A stretch of 9,197 nucleotides of DNA from Belnapia sp. (GCA_028291445.1 JAQGIA010000549.1:1-9197), one strand, 5' to 3'. Counted from the stretch's first letter, positions 1 to 6,528 are shown. A program made the numbers and translations. Notes: generated from the letters alone by a model not told the origin.

Positions 1-267
1 GAGCGGGGCCCTGGTACGGAAATTGGCATGATGAAGGCAGTTCCGGACATGACGGAATACACGCGCGTCCGCCCATCCCCTCGTGGAACCGAAGAGGGTG
101 GTGGGCTTGCAGCACCGGCCTGCGGCCAGCCTGCTTCAGCGGTGATCTATGGCGGGTTCATGCCACTCCCGGCTAACAGCAGCGGTGCCGGCCGACGATA
201 CACAACTGCGTTGCCTCCCACGGGCCGACCCGGCGCTGGATTGGAATGGTTGCCGATCGACTGGATC

Positions 268-330
268 GCTTTGGCGTCCGGGTCGCTTTGACGTCCGGGG
301 TTTGCTTTGACGTCCGGGGTTTGCTCTAAC
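268..330. repeat. Short tandem repeat, about 19-bp unit
   Basis: Two perfect 19-base copies of GCTTTGACGTCCGGGGTTT lie head to tail at 285-303 and 304-322. A diverged 17-base copy precedes them at 268-284 (GCTTTGGCGTCCGGGTC) and a decayed start of a fourth follows at 323-330. The array lies in non-coding sequence upstream of the exonuclease gene. The copies are read directly from the sequence. Any function is unknown; recent slippage or a repeated binding site are both possible. Confidence 0.8.
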
Positions 331-407
331 CAGATCCGCTGCCCGACACTGATGCCGCCCCTGGTCACCGGCGGCGCCTGAGCGTCCAGCGCACCACCCT
401 TCACCGC

Positions 408-477
408 GGAGCCGAACCCTGGGGACCACGCTGTTTTCCCCGCTGGTTTCCCCCTTGGTCTCCCCACGGGCTACCCC
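408..477 (-). repeat. 12-bp-periodic GGGG-rich array, copy A
   Basis: Read on the minus strand from 477 downward, 12-base units follow one another: GGGGTAGCCCGT, GGGGAGACCAAG, GGGGAAACCAGC, GGGGAAAACAGC, then a decayed unit. The array ends in the 17-mer CCCCAGGGTTCGGCTCC (plus-strand positions 408-424). A related array in the opposite orientation lies at 1489-1561 and ends in a 17-mer matching at 13 of 17 positions. This copy is intergenic, 62 bases before the chosen exonuclease start. Shared ancestry of the two copies is inference. Confidence 0.6.
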
Positions 478-538
478 GGCGGCCCACGCCGGCGGCGCAA
501 CCGAATCCCGTCGCGGCACCGATCCGAGGACCCCAGCC

Positions 539-1162
539 ATGATCCGCCTGCACCGGCACGACCTGCCCGATGGCCTCGACCTCGGGTCGGTGGTGGCGAT
601 CGATACCGAGACCATGGGGCTCAACCCGCATCGTGACCGGCTCTGCCTGGTGCAGCTCTCGGCCGGCGACGGCGACGCGCATTGCGTGCAGATCGTCCCG
701 CCCGGGCTGGGTGGGCATGGCGCGGATTGTCCCAACCTGAAGCGCCTGCTGGCCGATCCGGCGGTGACCAAGCTGTTCCACTTCGCCCGCTTCGACTGCG
801 CCGCGCTGTACAATGCGCTCGGCGTGACGGTGGCGCCGGTGGTCTGCACCAAGGTCGCCGCCAAGCTGGTGCGGACCTTCACCGACCGGCATGGGCTGAA
901 GGACCTCTGCAAGGAACTGCTGGGCGTCGATATCTCGAAGCAGCAGCAATCCTCCGACTGGGGCGCGCCGGAGCTGAGCCCCGAGCAACTGGCCTATGCC
1001 GCCTCGGACGTGCTGCACCTGCATGCGCTCTGGGCCCGGCTGGAAGGGCTGCTGCGGCGGGAAGGCCGGCTGGAACTGGCGGAAGCCTGCTTCCGCTTCC
1101 TGCCGGCACGGGGCGCGCTGGACCTGCTGGGCTATGCGGACCCGGATATCTTCGCGCATTAG
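539..1162 (+). CDS. rnd: RNase D-family 3'-5' exonuclease (short form)
   Basis: A 207-residue DEDDy exonuclease predicted to trim RNA 3' ends, such as tRNA precursors, in the cytoplasm with two metal ions. The three exonuclease motifs are visible: Exo I as D22-T-E24 (IDTETMGL), Exo II around residues 79-90 with D86 (HFARFD), and Exo III as Y153-AAS-D157. The SDW at 139-141 is also typical of the family. The protein stops after the catalytic domain and lacks the HRDC domains of E. coli RNase D (about 375 residues), as is common for short alphaproteobacterial versions. I chose ATG 539 because CGAGGA at 525-530 sits 8 bases upstream and homology begins here. The frame is open further up to an ATG at 455, but that stretch overlaps the repeat array and has poor codon use. 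The gene stands alone ahead of the lpt operon, with more than 400 bases before lptC. The family is certain; the exact substrate is not. Confidence 0.9.
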   Translation: MIRLHRHDLPDGLDLGSVVAIDTETMGLNPHRDRLCLVQLSAGDGDAHCVQIVPPGLGGHGADCPNLKRLLADPAVTKLFHFARFDCAALYNALGVTVAPVVCTKVAAKLVRTFTDRHGLKDLCKELLGVDISKQQQSSDWGAPELSPEQLAYAASDVLHLHALWARLEGLLRREGRLELAEACFRFLPARGALDLLGYADPDIFAH

Positions 1163-1286
1163 CGCGGCGCCGCCGGCATGGGCTAGTTGCGGCCCGCCGG
1201 GTGCGGCGAACGGCCGCAAGCGGGAGCGAAAGTCAAGCCCGCTGATATGGACTGGCATGATTCTTGTCCAAGCCGCCTGCTGCGCG

Positions 1287-1315
1287 TTGACCCCTGGGCG
1301 CGGCCAGCCCATAGA
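1287..1315 (+). promoter_or_regulatory. Candidate sigma-70 promoter for the lpt operon
   Basis: TTGACC (1287-1292) is followed after 17 bases by CATAGA (1310-1315). The -35 box matches TTGACA at five of six positions; the -10 box matches only the central ATA of TATAAT. Spacing is ideal. It lies in the long gap ahead of lptC, where a promoter is expected because the genes downstream are tightly coupled. The transcript would have a leader of roughly 270 bases to the chosen lptC start. This is a pattern match only. Confidence 0.35.
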
Positions 1316-1488
1316 TGCGGGGTGCGCAACGCCCTTACCCTTTTGTTACCCGATGCGGCCTCGCCCCGGACGGCCGGGGCGCGCCATGCCGCGTCCTGCC
1401 CGAGGGCTGGCCTCGCTACCGGCCATGGGGTTGCCGGACGTTCGTGATGGCCGACCGCACCCCGCCCATCCGGCCGGCAAGCCGCTTA

Positions 1489-1561
1489 GAGGGGCGTCCA
1501 GAGGGACGCGCCGAGGGAAGCGCCGAGGGTAATCCTGGGGCGAACCCCGGGATTCGACCCC
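1489..1561 (+). repeat. 12-bp-periodic GAGGG-rich array, copy B
   Basis: Six consecutive 12-base units: GAGGGGCGTCCA (1489-1500), GAGGGACGCGCC, GAGGGAAGCGCC, GAGGGTAATCCT, GGGGCGAACCCC, GGGATTCGACCC (1549-1560). The array ends in the 17-mer CCCCGGGATTCGACCCC (1545-1561), which matches the end of the minus-strand array at 408-477 at 13 of 17 positions. The unit length and order (units first, then the 17-mer) agree, but the orientation is opposite. It could be read in the lptC frame as EGRP/EGRA/EGSA-type tetrapeptides. Its codon use and its intergenic sister copy make translation doubtful. Confidence 0.65.
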
Positions 1562-1596
1562 TGGTCGTCCGGCCGGTGGCCGATCCATCCCGCCAG

Positions 1597-2223
1597 ATGC
1601 TGCCGCTGTCGCGCGCACGGCGCGGGCTGAGCCGCGGCCAGCTTGCCCGCCGGCGCTTCTCGGTGCGCTGGGCCAAGCGGCTGCTGCCGGCCCTGGCGCT
1701 GGCGCTGCTGGCGACCGTGGTGTTCTGGCCGGAAATCGAGGGCAACGAGGACCGGTCCCGCGTCAGCTTCCGCCGCACCGTGCAGCCGCGCGCCGAGGGG
1801 CTGCGGGTGGTCGAGCCGCGCTACCAGGGGGTGGATGAGCTGAACCGACCCTTTACCATCACCGCCGATATTGGCCGGCAACCGGGCGGTGACCAGATTC
1901 TCGACCTTGAGGAGCCGCGCGGCGACGTGGTGATGAGCGACGGCGCCTGGATCTACGTGCAGGCGCGGACCGGACGGTTCGACCGGCCGAACAACCATCT
2001 CGACCTGGCGGGTGCGGTGACAATTTATCATGACAGCGGGTTGCGGCTGCAAACCGACGAGGCGGCGGTGCAGATCGATGCCGGCAGCGCCAGCGGCGAT
2101 GCGCCGGTAGCGGCGCAGGGCGGCTTCGGCACGCTGACCTCGGAAGGCTTCCGCCTGACCGATCGCGGCGCGGTGGTGGTCTTCACCGGCCGGGCGCATG
2201 CCGTGCTGGAAGGCGGGCGGTGA
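1597..2223 (+). CDS. lptC: LPS export ABC transporter periplasmic protein LptC
   Basis: LptC is the single-span inner-membrane protein that receives lipopolysaccharide from LptB2FG and passes it to periplasmic LptA. From ATG 1597 the product has 208 residues, a normal size for the family. A basic N-terminus (RRR at 18-20) leads into one hydrophobic segment at about 28-44, followed by WPEIEG and a beta-rich periplasmic domain. That domain has LptC/OstA-like stretches, for example ELNRPFTITAD and the DLAGAVTIYHDSGLRLQTDEA region. The start is uncertain: the frame is open to ATG 1447 (258 residues) and ATG 1315, and no candidate has a good Shine-Dalgarno. I prefer 1597 because the upstream stretch is a repeat array with atypical codons. 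Its stop TGA (2221-2223) overlaps the lptA start by one base, so the two are probably translationally coupled. Identification rests on topology, fold-like sequence and position before lptA-lptB. Confidence 0.8.
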   Translation: MLPLSRARRGLSRGQLARRRFSVRWAKRLLPALALALLATVVFWPEIEGNEDRSRVSFRRTVQPRAEGLRVVEPRYQGVDELNRPFTITADIGRQPGGDQILDLEEPRGDVVMSDGAWIYVQARTGRFDRPNNHLDLAGAVTIYHDSGLRLQTDEAAVQIDAGSASGDAPVAAQGGFGTLTSEGFRLTDRGAVVVFTGRAHAVLEGGR

Positions 2224-3350
2224 TGCGCCGCCTGCCCCTCGGGCTGCTGGTCGCCGCCCTGGCCGCCCCCCTGGCCACCGCGCCCGTTGCCGGGCCCGCG
2301 CTGGCCCAGGGCCTCGACATGTCGCAGGGCGGCCCGGTGGATGTCACCGCCGCCGATGGCATCGAATGGCGCCAGGCGGAGCAGGTGGTGATCGCCCGCG
2401 GCGAGGCCCGGGCCATCCGCGGCGGCGTCACGGTGAATGCCGACCGGCTGCTGGCACGCTACCGGCCGCAGGCCCGCCCCGGTGCGGCCCCAGGTCCGGC
2501 CCCTGGTATGGCTCCTGGCGCCAGCCCGGCGGCGGCGCCCGCCCCCTCCCCGCCCCCCCCCGGAGCGGGCGTGGCGGATCAGGCGCTCGGTGGCGCCAGC
2601 GAGATCTGGCGGCTGGAGGCGGAGGGGCGGGTGCGCATCACCTCCGCCACCGATGTCGCGCGCGGCGACCGCGCGGTCTTCGATATCGACCAGGCGGTGC
2701 TGGTGCTGACCGGGCGCGACCTGTCGCTGACCACGGCGCAGCAGGTGATCACCGCCAAGGACAGCCTGGAATACTGGTCCGCCCGCAAGATGGCGGTGGC
2801 GCGCGGCAATGCCGTGGTGGTCGACAGCGCCGAAGGGCGGCGGATCACCGCGGATACGCTGGTTTCCTACCTGCTGGATGGGCCAGGAGGGGGGCCGGGC
2901 AGCACGCCCGCCGCCCCTGGTCCCCAGCCCGCCGCCAGGCCGGCCAGCCCGGGCGAGCGCGAGCCGCCCGGGGCCGGCAAGCTCGACCGGGTCGAGGCCT
3001 TCGGCAACGTCGAAATCCGCACACCCACCGAGGTGGTGCGCGGCAGCCGCGGCATCTACAGCGCGGCGACCGGCATGGCGCGGCTGCTGGGCGACGTGCG
3101 GATCACCCGCGGCGACAACCAGATCAACGGGCAGGAAGCCATCGTGAACATGCGGACCGGGGTGGCGCGGCTGGTTTCGACCCCCGGCGCCCGGGTGCAG
3201 GGGCTGATCCTGCCGAACCAGAACCCGGAAGCACCCGGCACCCAGCAGCCTGGCGCCCAGCAGCCTGGCATTCAGCAGCCTGGCACCCAGCAGCCGGCGG
3301 GCCAGAACGGCGCGACCCAACCTGCCACGCCGGAGCGCCGCAGCCGATGA
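2223..3350 (+). CDS. lptA: LPS transport periplasmic protein LptA, enlarged by Pro-rich inserts
   Basis: LptA forms the periplasmic bridge that carries lipopolysaccharide from LptC to LptD in the outer membrane. The product has 375 residues, about twice the E. coli protein. A signal peptide covers residues 1-28, with a likely cut after ALA. OstA/LptA-type beta repeats follow in three blocks: about 35-80 (DVTAADGIEWRQAEQVVIARG), 120-218 (WRLEAEGRVRITS and TADTLVSYLLDG) and 254-330 (VEAFGNVEIRTPTEVVRG and INGQEAIVNM). Pro/Ala/Gly-rich linkers of roughly 35 residues separate the blocks at about 82-118 and 220-253. The C-terminal tail carries four GxQQP repeats. ATG 2223 overlaps the lptC stop by one base; GTG 2220 is an alternative giving one more residue. 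GGAAGG at 2208-2213 is a plausible ribosome-binding site. The stop overlaps the lptB start by four bases. The family call is firm; the role of the inserts is unknown. Confidence 0.87.
   Translation: MRRLPLGLLVAALAAPLATAPVAGPALAQGLDMSQGGPVDVTAADGIEWRQAEQVVIARGEARAIRGGVTVNADRLLARYRPQARPGAAPGPAPGMAPGASPAAAPAPSPPPPGAGVADQALGGASEIWRLEAEGRVRITSATDVARGDRAVFDIDQAVLVLTGRDLSLTTAQQVITAKDSLEYWSARKMAVARGNAVVVDSAEGRRITADTLVSYLLDGPGGGPGSTPAAPGPQPAARPASPGEREPPGAGKLDRVEAFGNVEIRTPTEVVRGSRGIYSAATGMARLLGDVRITRGDNQINGQEAIVNMRTGVARLVSTPGARVQGLILPNQNPEAPGTQQPGAQQPGIQQPGTQQPAGQNGATQPATPERRSR
3237..3296 (+). repeat. 15-bp tandem repeat in the lptA tail
   Basis: Four in-frame 15-base units (GGCACCCAGCAGCCT and variants) begin at 3237, 3252, 3267 and 3282 and encode G-T/A/I/T-QQP pentapeptides near the LptA C-terminus. 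Units 1 and 4 differ only in the last base; units 2 and 3 differ from unit 1 at one and two positions. The repeat keeps the frame, so copy-number change would lengthen or shorten a disordered tail without breaking the protein. Confidence 0.9.
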
Positions 3351-4165
3351 ACGACCCAGTGGCATCCCGCGCCAAGGCGCCGCCCAGTGGCCTCCCGGCT
3401 GGCCTAACCGGGGGCACCTCGCCGTTCAGCGCAATCGAGGGCGAGGGCGGGCTGGTGGCGATCGGCCTCGGCAAACGCTACCGCAAGCGGCCGGTGGTGC
3501 GGAACGTCTCGATCAACCTCAAGCGGGGCGAGGCGGTCGGGCTGCTCGGGCCGAATGGCGCGGGCAAGACCACCACCTTCTACATGATCACCGGGCTGGT
3601 GCAGCCGGATGGTGGCCGGGTCATCATGGATGGCCATGACGTGACCAACCTGCCGATGTACCGCCGCGCCCGGCTCGGCCTCGGCTACCTGCCGCAGGAG
3701 GCCTCGATCTTCCGCGGCCTGTCGGTCGAGGACAACATCCGCGCCGCGCTGGAAGTGGTGGAGCCGGTGCGCGAGCGGCGGGAGCAGATGCTGGATGCGC
3801 TGCTGGCCGAATTCGGCATCGCCCATCTGCGCCGGGCGCCGGCCCTGGCGCTGTCGGGCGGCGAACGGCGGCGCTGCGAGATCGCCCGGGCGCTGGCGAC
3901 GCATCCCTCCTACATCCTGCTCGACGAGCCGCTGGCCGGCATCGACCCCATCGCGGTGGGCGAAATCCGCGACCTGGTGAAGCATCTGAAGAATCGCGGG
4001 ATCGGCGTGCTCATCACCGACCACAACGTGCGCGAGACGCTGGAGATCATCGACCGGGCCTATATCCTGCACGATGGCCAGGTGCTGATGGAGGGGCTGC
4101 CGCACGACATCGTGGCGCATGAGGGCGTGCGCCGGGTCTATCTCGGCGAGCGGTTCAGTTTGTGA
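3347..4165 (+). CDS. lptB: LPS export ABC transporter ATP-binding protein LptB
   Basis: LptB is the cytoplasmic ATPase of the LptB2FGC transporter that extracts lipopolysaccharide from the inner membrane. All ABC motifs are intact in the 272-residue product: Walker A GPNGAGKTT (68-76), Q-loop Q117 in GYLPQEASIFRGL, signature LSGGERRR (169-176), Walker B YILLDEP (189-195) and switch histidine H226 in TDHNVRET. The GYLPQEASIFRGLSVEDN segment and LSGGERRRCEIARAL are characteristic of LptB rather than other ABC ATPases. An N-terminal extension of about 33 Pro/Gly-rich residues precedes the domain; E. coli LptB has 241 residues and lacks it. The start ATGA overlaps the lptA stop, with GGAG at 3332-3335. 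rpoN begins 58 bases downstream with no terminator between them. lptF and lptG are not in the window. Confidence 0.96.
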   Translation: MNDPVASRAKAPPSGLPAGLTGGTSPFSAIEGEGGLVAIGLGKRYRKRPVVRNVSINLKRGEAVGLLGPNGAGKTTTFYMITGLVQPDGGRVIMDGHDVTNLPMYRRARLGLGYLPQEASIFRGLSVEDNIRAALEVVEPVRERREQMLDALLAEFGIAHLRRAPALALSGGERRRCEIARALATHPSYILLDEPLAGIDPIAVGEIRDLVKHLKNRGIGVLITDHNVRETLEIIDRAYILHDGQVLMEGLPHDIVAHEGVRRVYLGERFSL

Positions 4166-4223
4166 CAACCGCGCCCGCGTGTGGGGCCCCGGGTTGCGGG
4201 TCCCTGGGTAAGGCTGGCCCGCC

Positions 4224-5708
4224 ATGAGCATGGCGCCGCGGCTCGACCTGCGGCAATCGCAGTCGCTGGTGATGACCCCGCAATTGCGGCAGGCCATCAA
4301 GCTGCTGCAATCCTCCAACCTCGAGGTCACCGCCTTCGTCGAGGAGGAGCTCGAACGCAACCCGCTGCTGGAGCGGGACGACCGGGTATTGGCCGGGCCG
4401 GACGACGGCCACCGCGTCGATACCTCGCCCCGGGTCGAGGAAGGCGCCGACAGCCATGCGGTGGCGATGTCGGAGACCCTGCCGGCCGAGGCGGCGGCGC
4501 CGCTGGATACCGATTTCGAGAATGTCTACGACCAGGGCGGCGGCTATGAATCGCCCTATGGCAAGGGCGGCCGGGCGGATTTCGGCGAGGACCTGTCCGG
4601 CGTCGACGACCTGGCGGCGCGCGGCCATACGCTGCGCGAGCATCTCGGCGAACAGGCCCGGCTCACCTTCGAGCATCCGCGCGACCGGCTGATCGCCGCC
4701 CAGATCCTGGCATTGGTCGATGCCGCCGGGCGGCTGCCGGTGGAGGATGCGCGGCTGGCCCAGGCCATGGGCTGCGCGGTGGAGGTGGTGACCGCCGTCC
4801 GCCAGCGGATGCAGCGCTTCGATCCGGTGGGGATGTTCTGCCGAAACCTGGCCGAATGCCTCGGCGTGCAGCTCGCCGAGAAGGACCGCCTGGACCCGGC
4901 GATGCAGGCGCTGGTTGACAATCTGGACCTGCTGGCGCGGCGTGACCGGGCCGGGCTGATGGCGATCTGCGGCGTCGATTCCGAGGATCTCAGCGACATG
5001 ATCGCCGAGCTTCGCCGGCTCGACCCCAAGCCGGGGGCGAGCTTCGACCAACTGCCGGCGCCGGCGCTGGTGCCCGACGTGCTGATGCGGCGCGCCCCGG
5101 ACGCCAGCTGGATCCTGGAGCTGAACCCCGAGACCCTGCCCCGGGTGCTGGTGAACCGCGGCTTCCATGCCAAATGCCAGGTCGGCGCCCGCAGCAAGGA
5201 CGACAAGGCCTTCCTGGCCGAGAAGCTGCAGAGCGCCAACTGGCTGCTGAAAAGCCTGGAGCAGCGGGCCAATACCATCCTGAAGGTGGCCGGCGAGATC
5301 GTCCGCCGGCAGGACGGCTTCTTCCGCCACGGCGTGGAATACCTCCGCCCGCTGATCCTGCGCGACGTGGCGGAGGAGGTGCAGATGCACGAGAGCACCG
5401 TCTCCCGCGTCACCGCCAACAAGTACATCGCCACGCCGCGCGGCACCTTTGAGCTGAAATATTTTTTCACCACCGCTATCGCCGGTACCCATGGCGGCGA
5501 ATCCCACAGCGCCGAGGCGGTGCGCCACCGCATCCGGGGGATGATCGACCAGGAACATCCCGAGGCGGTGCTGTCCGACGATGCGATCGTCGAGCGGCTG
5601 CGTACGGAAGGCGTGGACATCGCCCGCCGAACGGTGGCCAAATACCGTGAGGCGCTGCGCATCCCATCATCCGTGCAGCGCAAGCGGGAGAAGGCCGTCC
5701 CGGCCTGA
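4224..5708 (+). CDS. rpoN: RNA polymerase sigma-54 factor RpoN
   Basis: Sigma-54 directs RNA polymerase to -24/-12 promoters that need an AAA+ activator, typically nitrogen and other nutrient genes. The 494-residue product shows the whole architecture. The Gln/Leu-rich activator-contact region I is at about residues 7-50 (LDLRQSQSLVMTPQLRQAIK), an acidic variable region II runs to about 130, and the core-binding domain follows. A helix-turn-helix is near 379-401 (LRDVAEEVQMHESTVSRVTA), and the diagnostic RpoN box ARRTVAKYRE is at 467-476. Length is normal for the family. The start at ATG 4224 has AAGG at 4210-4213, and a second in-frame ATG lies two codons in. Placement after lptB and before hpf is the usual proteobacterial order. 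No strong internal promoter is visible in the 58-base gap, so it is probably cotranscribed with lptB. Confidence 0.97.
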   Translation: MSMAPRLDLRQSQSLVMTPQLRQAIKLLQSSNLEVTAFVEEELERNPLLERDDRVLAGPDDGHRVDTSPRVEEGADSHAVAMSETLPAEAAAPLDTDFENVYDQGGGYESPYGKGGRADFGEDLSGVDDLAARGHTLREHLGEQARLTFEHPRDRLIAAQILALVDAAGRLPVEDARLAQAMGCAVEVVTAVRQRMQRFDPVGMFCRNLAECLGVQLAEKDRLDPAMQALVDNLDLLARRDRAGLMAICGVDSEDLSDMIAELRRLDPKPGASFDQLPAPALVPDVLMRRAPDASWILELNPETLPRVLVNRGFHAKCQVGARSKDDKAFLAEKLQSANWLLKSLEQRANTILKVAGEIVRRQDGFFRHGVEYLRPLILRDVAEEVQMHESTVSRVTANKYIATPRGTFELKYFFTTAIAGTHGGESHSAEAVRHRIRGMIDQEHPEAVLSDDAIVERLRTEGVDIARRTVAKYREALRIPSSVQRKREKAVPA

Positions 5709-5784
5709 TCCTGCCGGTGGGCGGCCATCGGCTCATCGGCATGACCCTGCGGCGCATGCCGGGGGGGCTGTTCCCCTCGGATCA

Positions 5785-5829
5785 CCGCCGGTTTGCCGGG
5801 CGGCCCTTCCGGTTTACCGGCAAGGAGGT
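5785..5829 (+). promoter_or_regulatory. Twin leader hairpins, the second overlapping the hpf ribosome-binding site
   Basis: Two successive hairpins share one design: a CCGG/CCGG stem, a four-base TTTR loop, one bulged base on the 3' side, then extra pairs. Hairpin 1 pairs CCG-CCGG (5785-5791) with CCGG-G-CGG (5796-5803) around TTTG. Hairpin 2 pairs CCTT-CCGG (5805-5812) with CCGG-C-AAGG (5817-5825) around TTTA. The AAGG of hairpin 2 is the first half of the hpf Shine-Dalgarno AAGGAGGT (5822-5829), so folding would partly hide it. The pairing is visible in the sequence; regulation is inference. Confidence 0.45.
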
Positions 5830-5837
5830 CTGTCCAC

Positions 5838-6461
5838 ATGCATATCACTGTCGCGGGCAAGCAGGTCGAGACCGGCGAGGCGCTGAAGACGCACGTCAGG
5901 GAGGGCCTCACGATCATTGCCCGCAAGTATTTCGATCATGCGCTGGAAGCGAACGTGACTTTCCGACGCGATGCGAAGGGGCGGATGGGAGCCTTCTTTG
6001 CCTGCGACATCAACCTCAAGGCCGGCAAGAACCTGTTCATGCGAGGCGAGGGCGAGGGCGTCGATGCCCACAAGGCCTTCGAGGTCGCCGCCGAGCATGT
6101 CGCCAAGCGGCTGCGCCGCTATCGCCGCCGGGTGAACGACCATGCCCGCAGCATGGCCGAGGAGCGCCCGGATGCGGCCGAGGCGGCAACCCAATACGTG
6201 CTGGAAGCGGATGCGGAGGAGGAGCCCGATGCGGCCGGCACCGACGAGCCGGAGGCGGAGCAGCCCGATGCCGGGCACAGCGCCATCATCGCCGAGCAGC
6301 CCAGTTTCATCGCCCGGCTGAGCGTGCGGGAAGCGGTGATGCGGCTCGACCTGACGCATCAGCCGGTGCTGATGTTCCGCAACAGCGGATCGGGCGCATT
6401 GGCGGTGGTGTATCGGCGGCCGGATGGCTGCGTTGGCTGGATCGATTCCAACCCGGGTTAG
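5838..6461 (+). CDS. hpf: Ribosome hibernation promoting factor, long form
   Basis: Long HPF binds 30S subunits and pairs 70S ribosomes into inactive 100S dimers when growth slows. The 207-residue product has an N-terminal S30AE domain at about 2-105 (MHITVAGKQVETGEALKTHV start; basic KRLRRYRRR near its end). An acidic, Ala/Glu-rich linker spans about 112-155, and a C-terminal dimerisation domain covers about 158-207 (IARLSVREAVMRLDLTHQPV, ending in VGWIDSN). This three-part layout separates it from short HPF and YfiA. ATG 5838 is chosen because AAGGAGGT (5822-5829) lies 8 bases upstream and the domain starts there; ATG 5793 would add 15 unlikely residues and include the hairpins. It follows rpoN by 129 bases. 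The ptsN gene that often comes next is absent; the next gene is convergent. Confidence 0.95.
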   Translation: MHITVAGKQVETGEALKTHVREGLTIIARKYFDHALEANVTFRRDAKGRMGAFFACDINLKAGKNLFMRGEGEGVDAHKAFEVAAEHVAKRLRRYRRRVNDHARSMAEERPDAAEAATQYVLEADAEEEPDAAGTDEPEAEQPDAGHSAIIAEQPSFIARLSVREAVMRLDLTHQPVLMFRNSGSGALAVVYRRPDGCVGWIDSNPG

Positions 6462-6482
6462 CGGGGCTGGGTGCTGTAAGGA

Positions 6483-6503
6483 TGAAGGGGCTTTGCCCCT
6501 TCA
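6483..6503. repeat. Perfect inverted repeat, 9-bp stem
   Basis: TGAAGGGGC (6483-6491), a TTT loop and GCCCCTTCA (6495-6503) form a perfect 9-bp hairpin 22 bases after the hpf stop. No T-run follows on the plus strand, so it is a poor classical terminator, though it could protect the transcript end. It is the first of three palindromes in this convergent junction. Confidence 0.7.
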
Positions 6504-6528
6504 GACTACCCCACCAGGAGCCGAAAGG

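Larger units (their letters stand above)
1..538. other. Upstream region without a convincing gene
   Basis: No gene is supported here. One forward frame stays open from the left edge to a TGA at 289-291, so a gene tail entering from outside cannot be fully excluded. However, its codons lack the strong G/C third-position bias of every real gene in the window and its translation resembles no family I recognise. Minus-strand open frames across this stretch are equally unconvincing. The region holds a 19-bp tandem repeat (268-322), a 12-bp-periodic array (about 408-477) and a small GGCC-TGC-GGCC hairpin at 117-127. The last 60 bases form the leader of the exonuclease gene. Confidence 0.5.
1163..1596. 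other. Long gap between rnd and lptC
   Basis: This stretch of more than 400 bases contains no recognisable gene. Related genomes often carry kdsD (arabinose-5-phosphate isomerase) between an RNase D gene and lptC, but no frame here reads as a SIS-domain protein or a remnant of one. It contains a possible sigma-70 promoter (1287-1315), a direct repeat TTACCC-TTTTG-TTACCC near 1336-1352, and a 12-bp-periodic array at 1489-1561. The lptC frame is open back to an ATG at 1315, with a further ATG at 1447. However, codons such as TTA, CGA, GGA and AAT in 1486-1560 look non-coding. Confidence 0.5.

Noticed and set aside
28..291. Possible 87-residue small protein near the left edge
   Set aside because: No Shine-Dalgarno, weak third-position G/C bias and no recognisable motif; kept only as part of the non-coding region description.
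268..330. CRISPR-like array
   Set aside because: The units are directly adjacent with no spacers, too short for CRISPR repeats, and no cas gene is nearby.
401..1312. Minus-strand open frame of 303 codons opposite rnd
   Set aside because: The plus strand carries a complete exonuclease with all catalytic motifs; the antisense protein has no recognisable features.
1163..1446. Degraded kdsD between rnd and lptC
   Set aside because: No frame shows SIS or CBS domain sequence, even broken; the gap reads as non-coding.
2198..3346. Upstream extension of the lptB frame through lptA
   Set aside because: This is the lptA sequence read in another frame (Arg/Pro-rich); LptB begins at the ATGA overlap at 3347.
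2028..3365. Minus-strand open frame of 445 codons opposite lptA
   Set aside because: Low-complexity Arg/Ala/Gly-rich translation produced by lptA composition; no start signal and no recognisable domain.
4155..5558. Long minus-strand open frame opposite rpoN
   Set aside because: Antisense shadow of a high-GC gene; the translation matches no family, while the plus strand encodes clear RpoN.
5735..5760. Sigma-54 promoter upstream of hpf
   Set aside because: The best candidate has nine rather than ten bases between the GG and GC doublets, and the boxes are poor.
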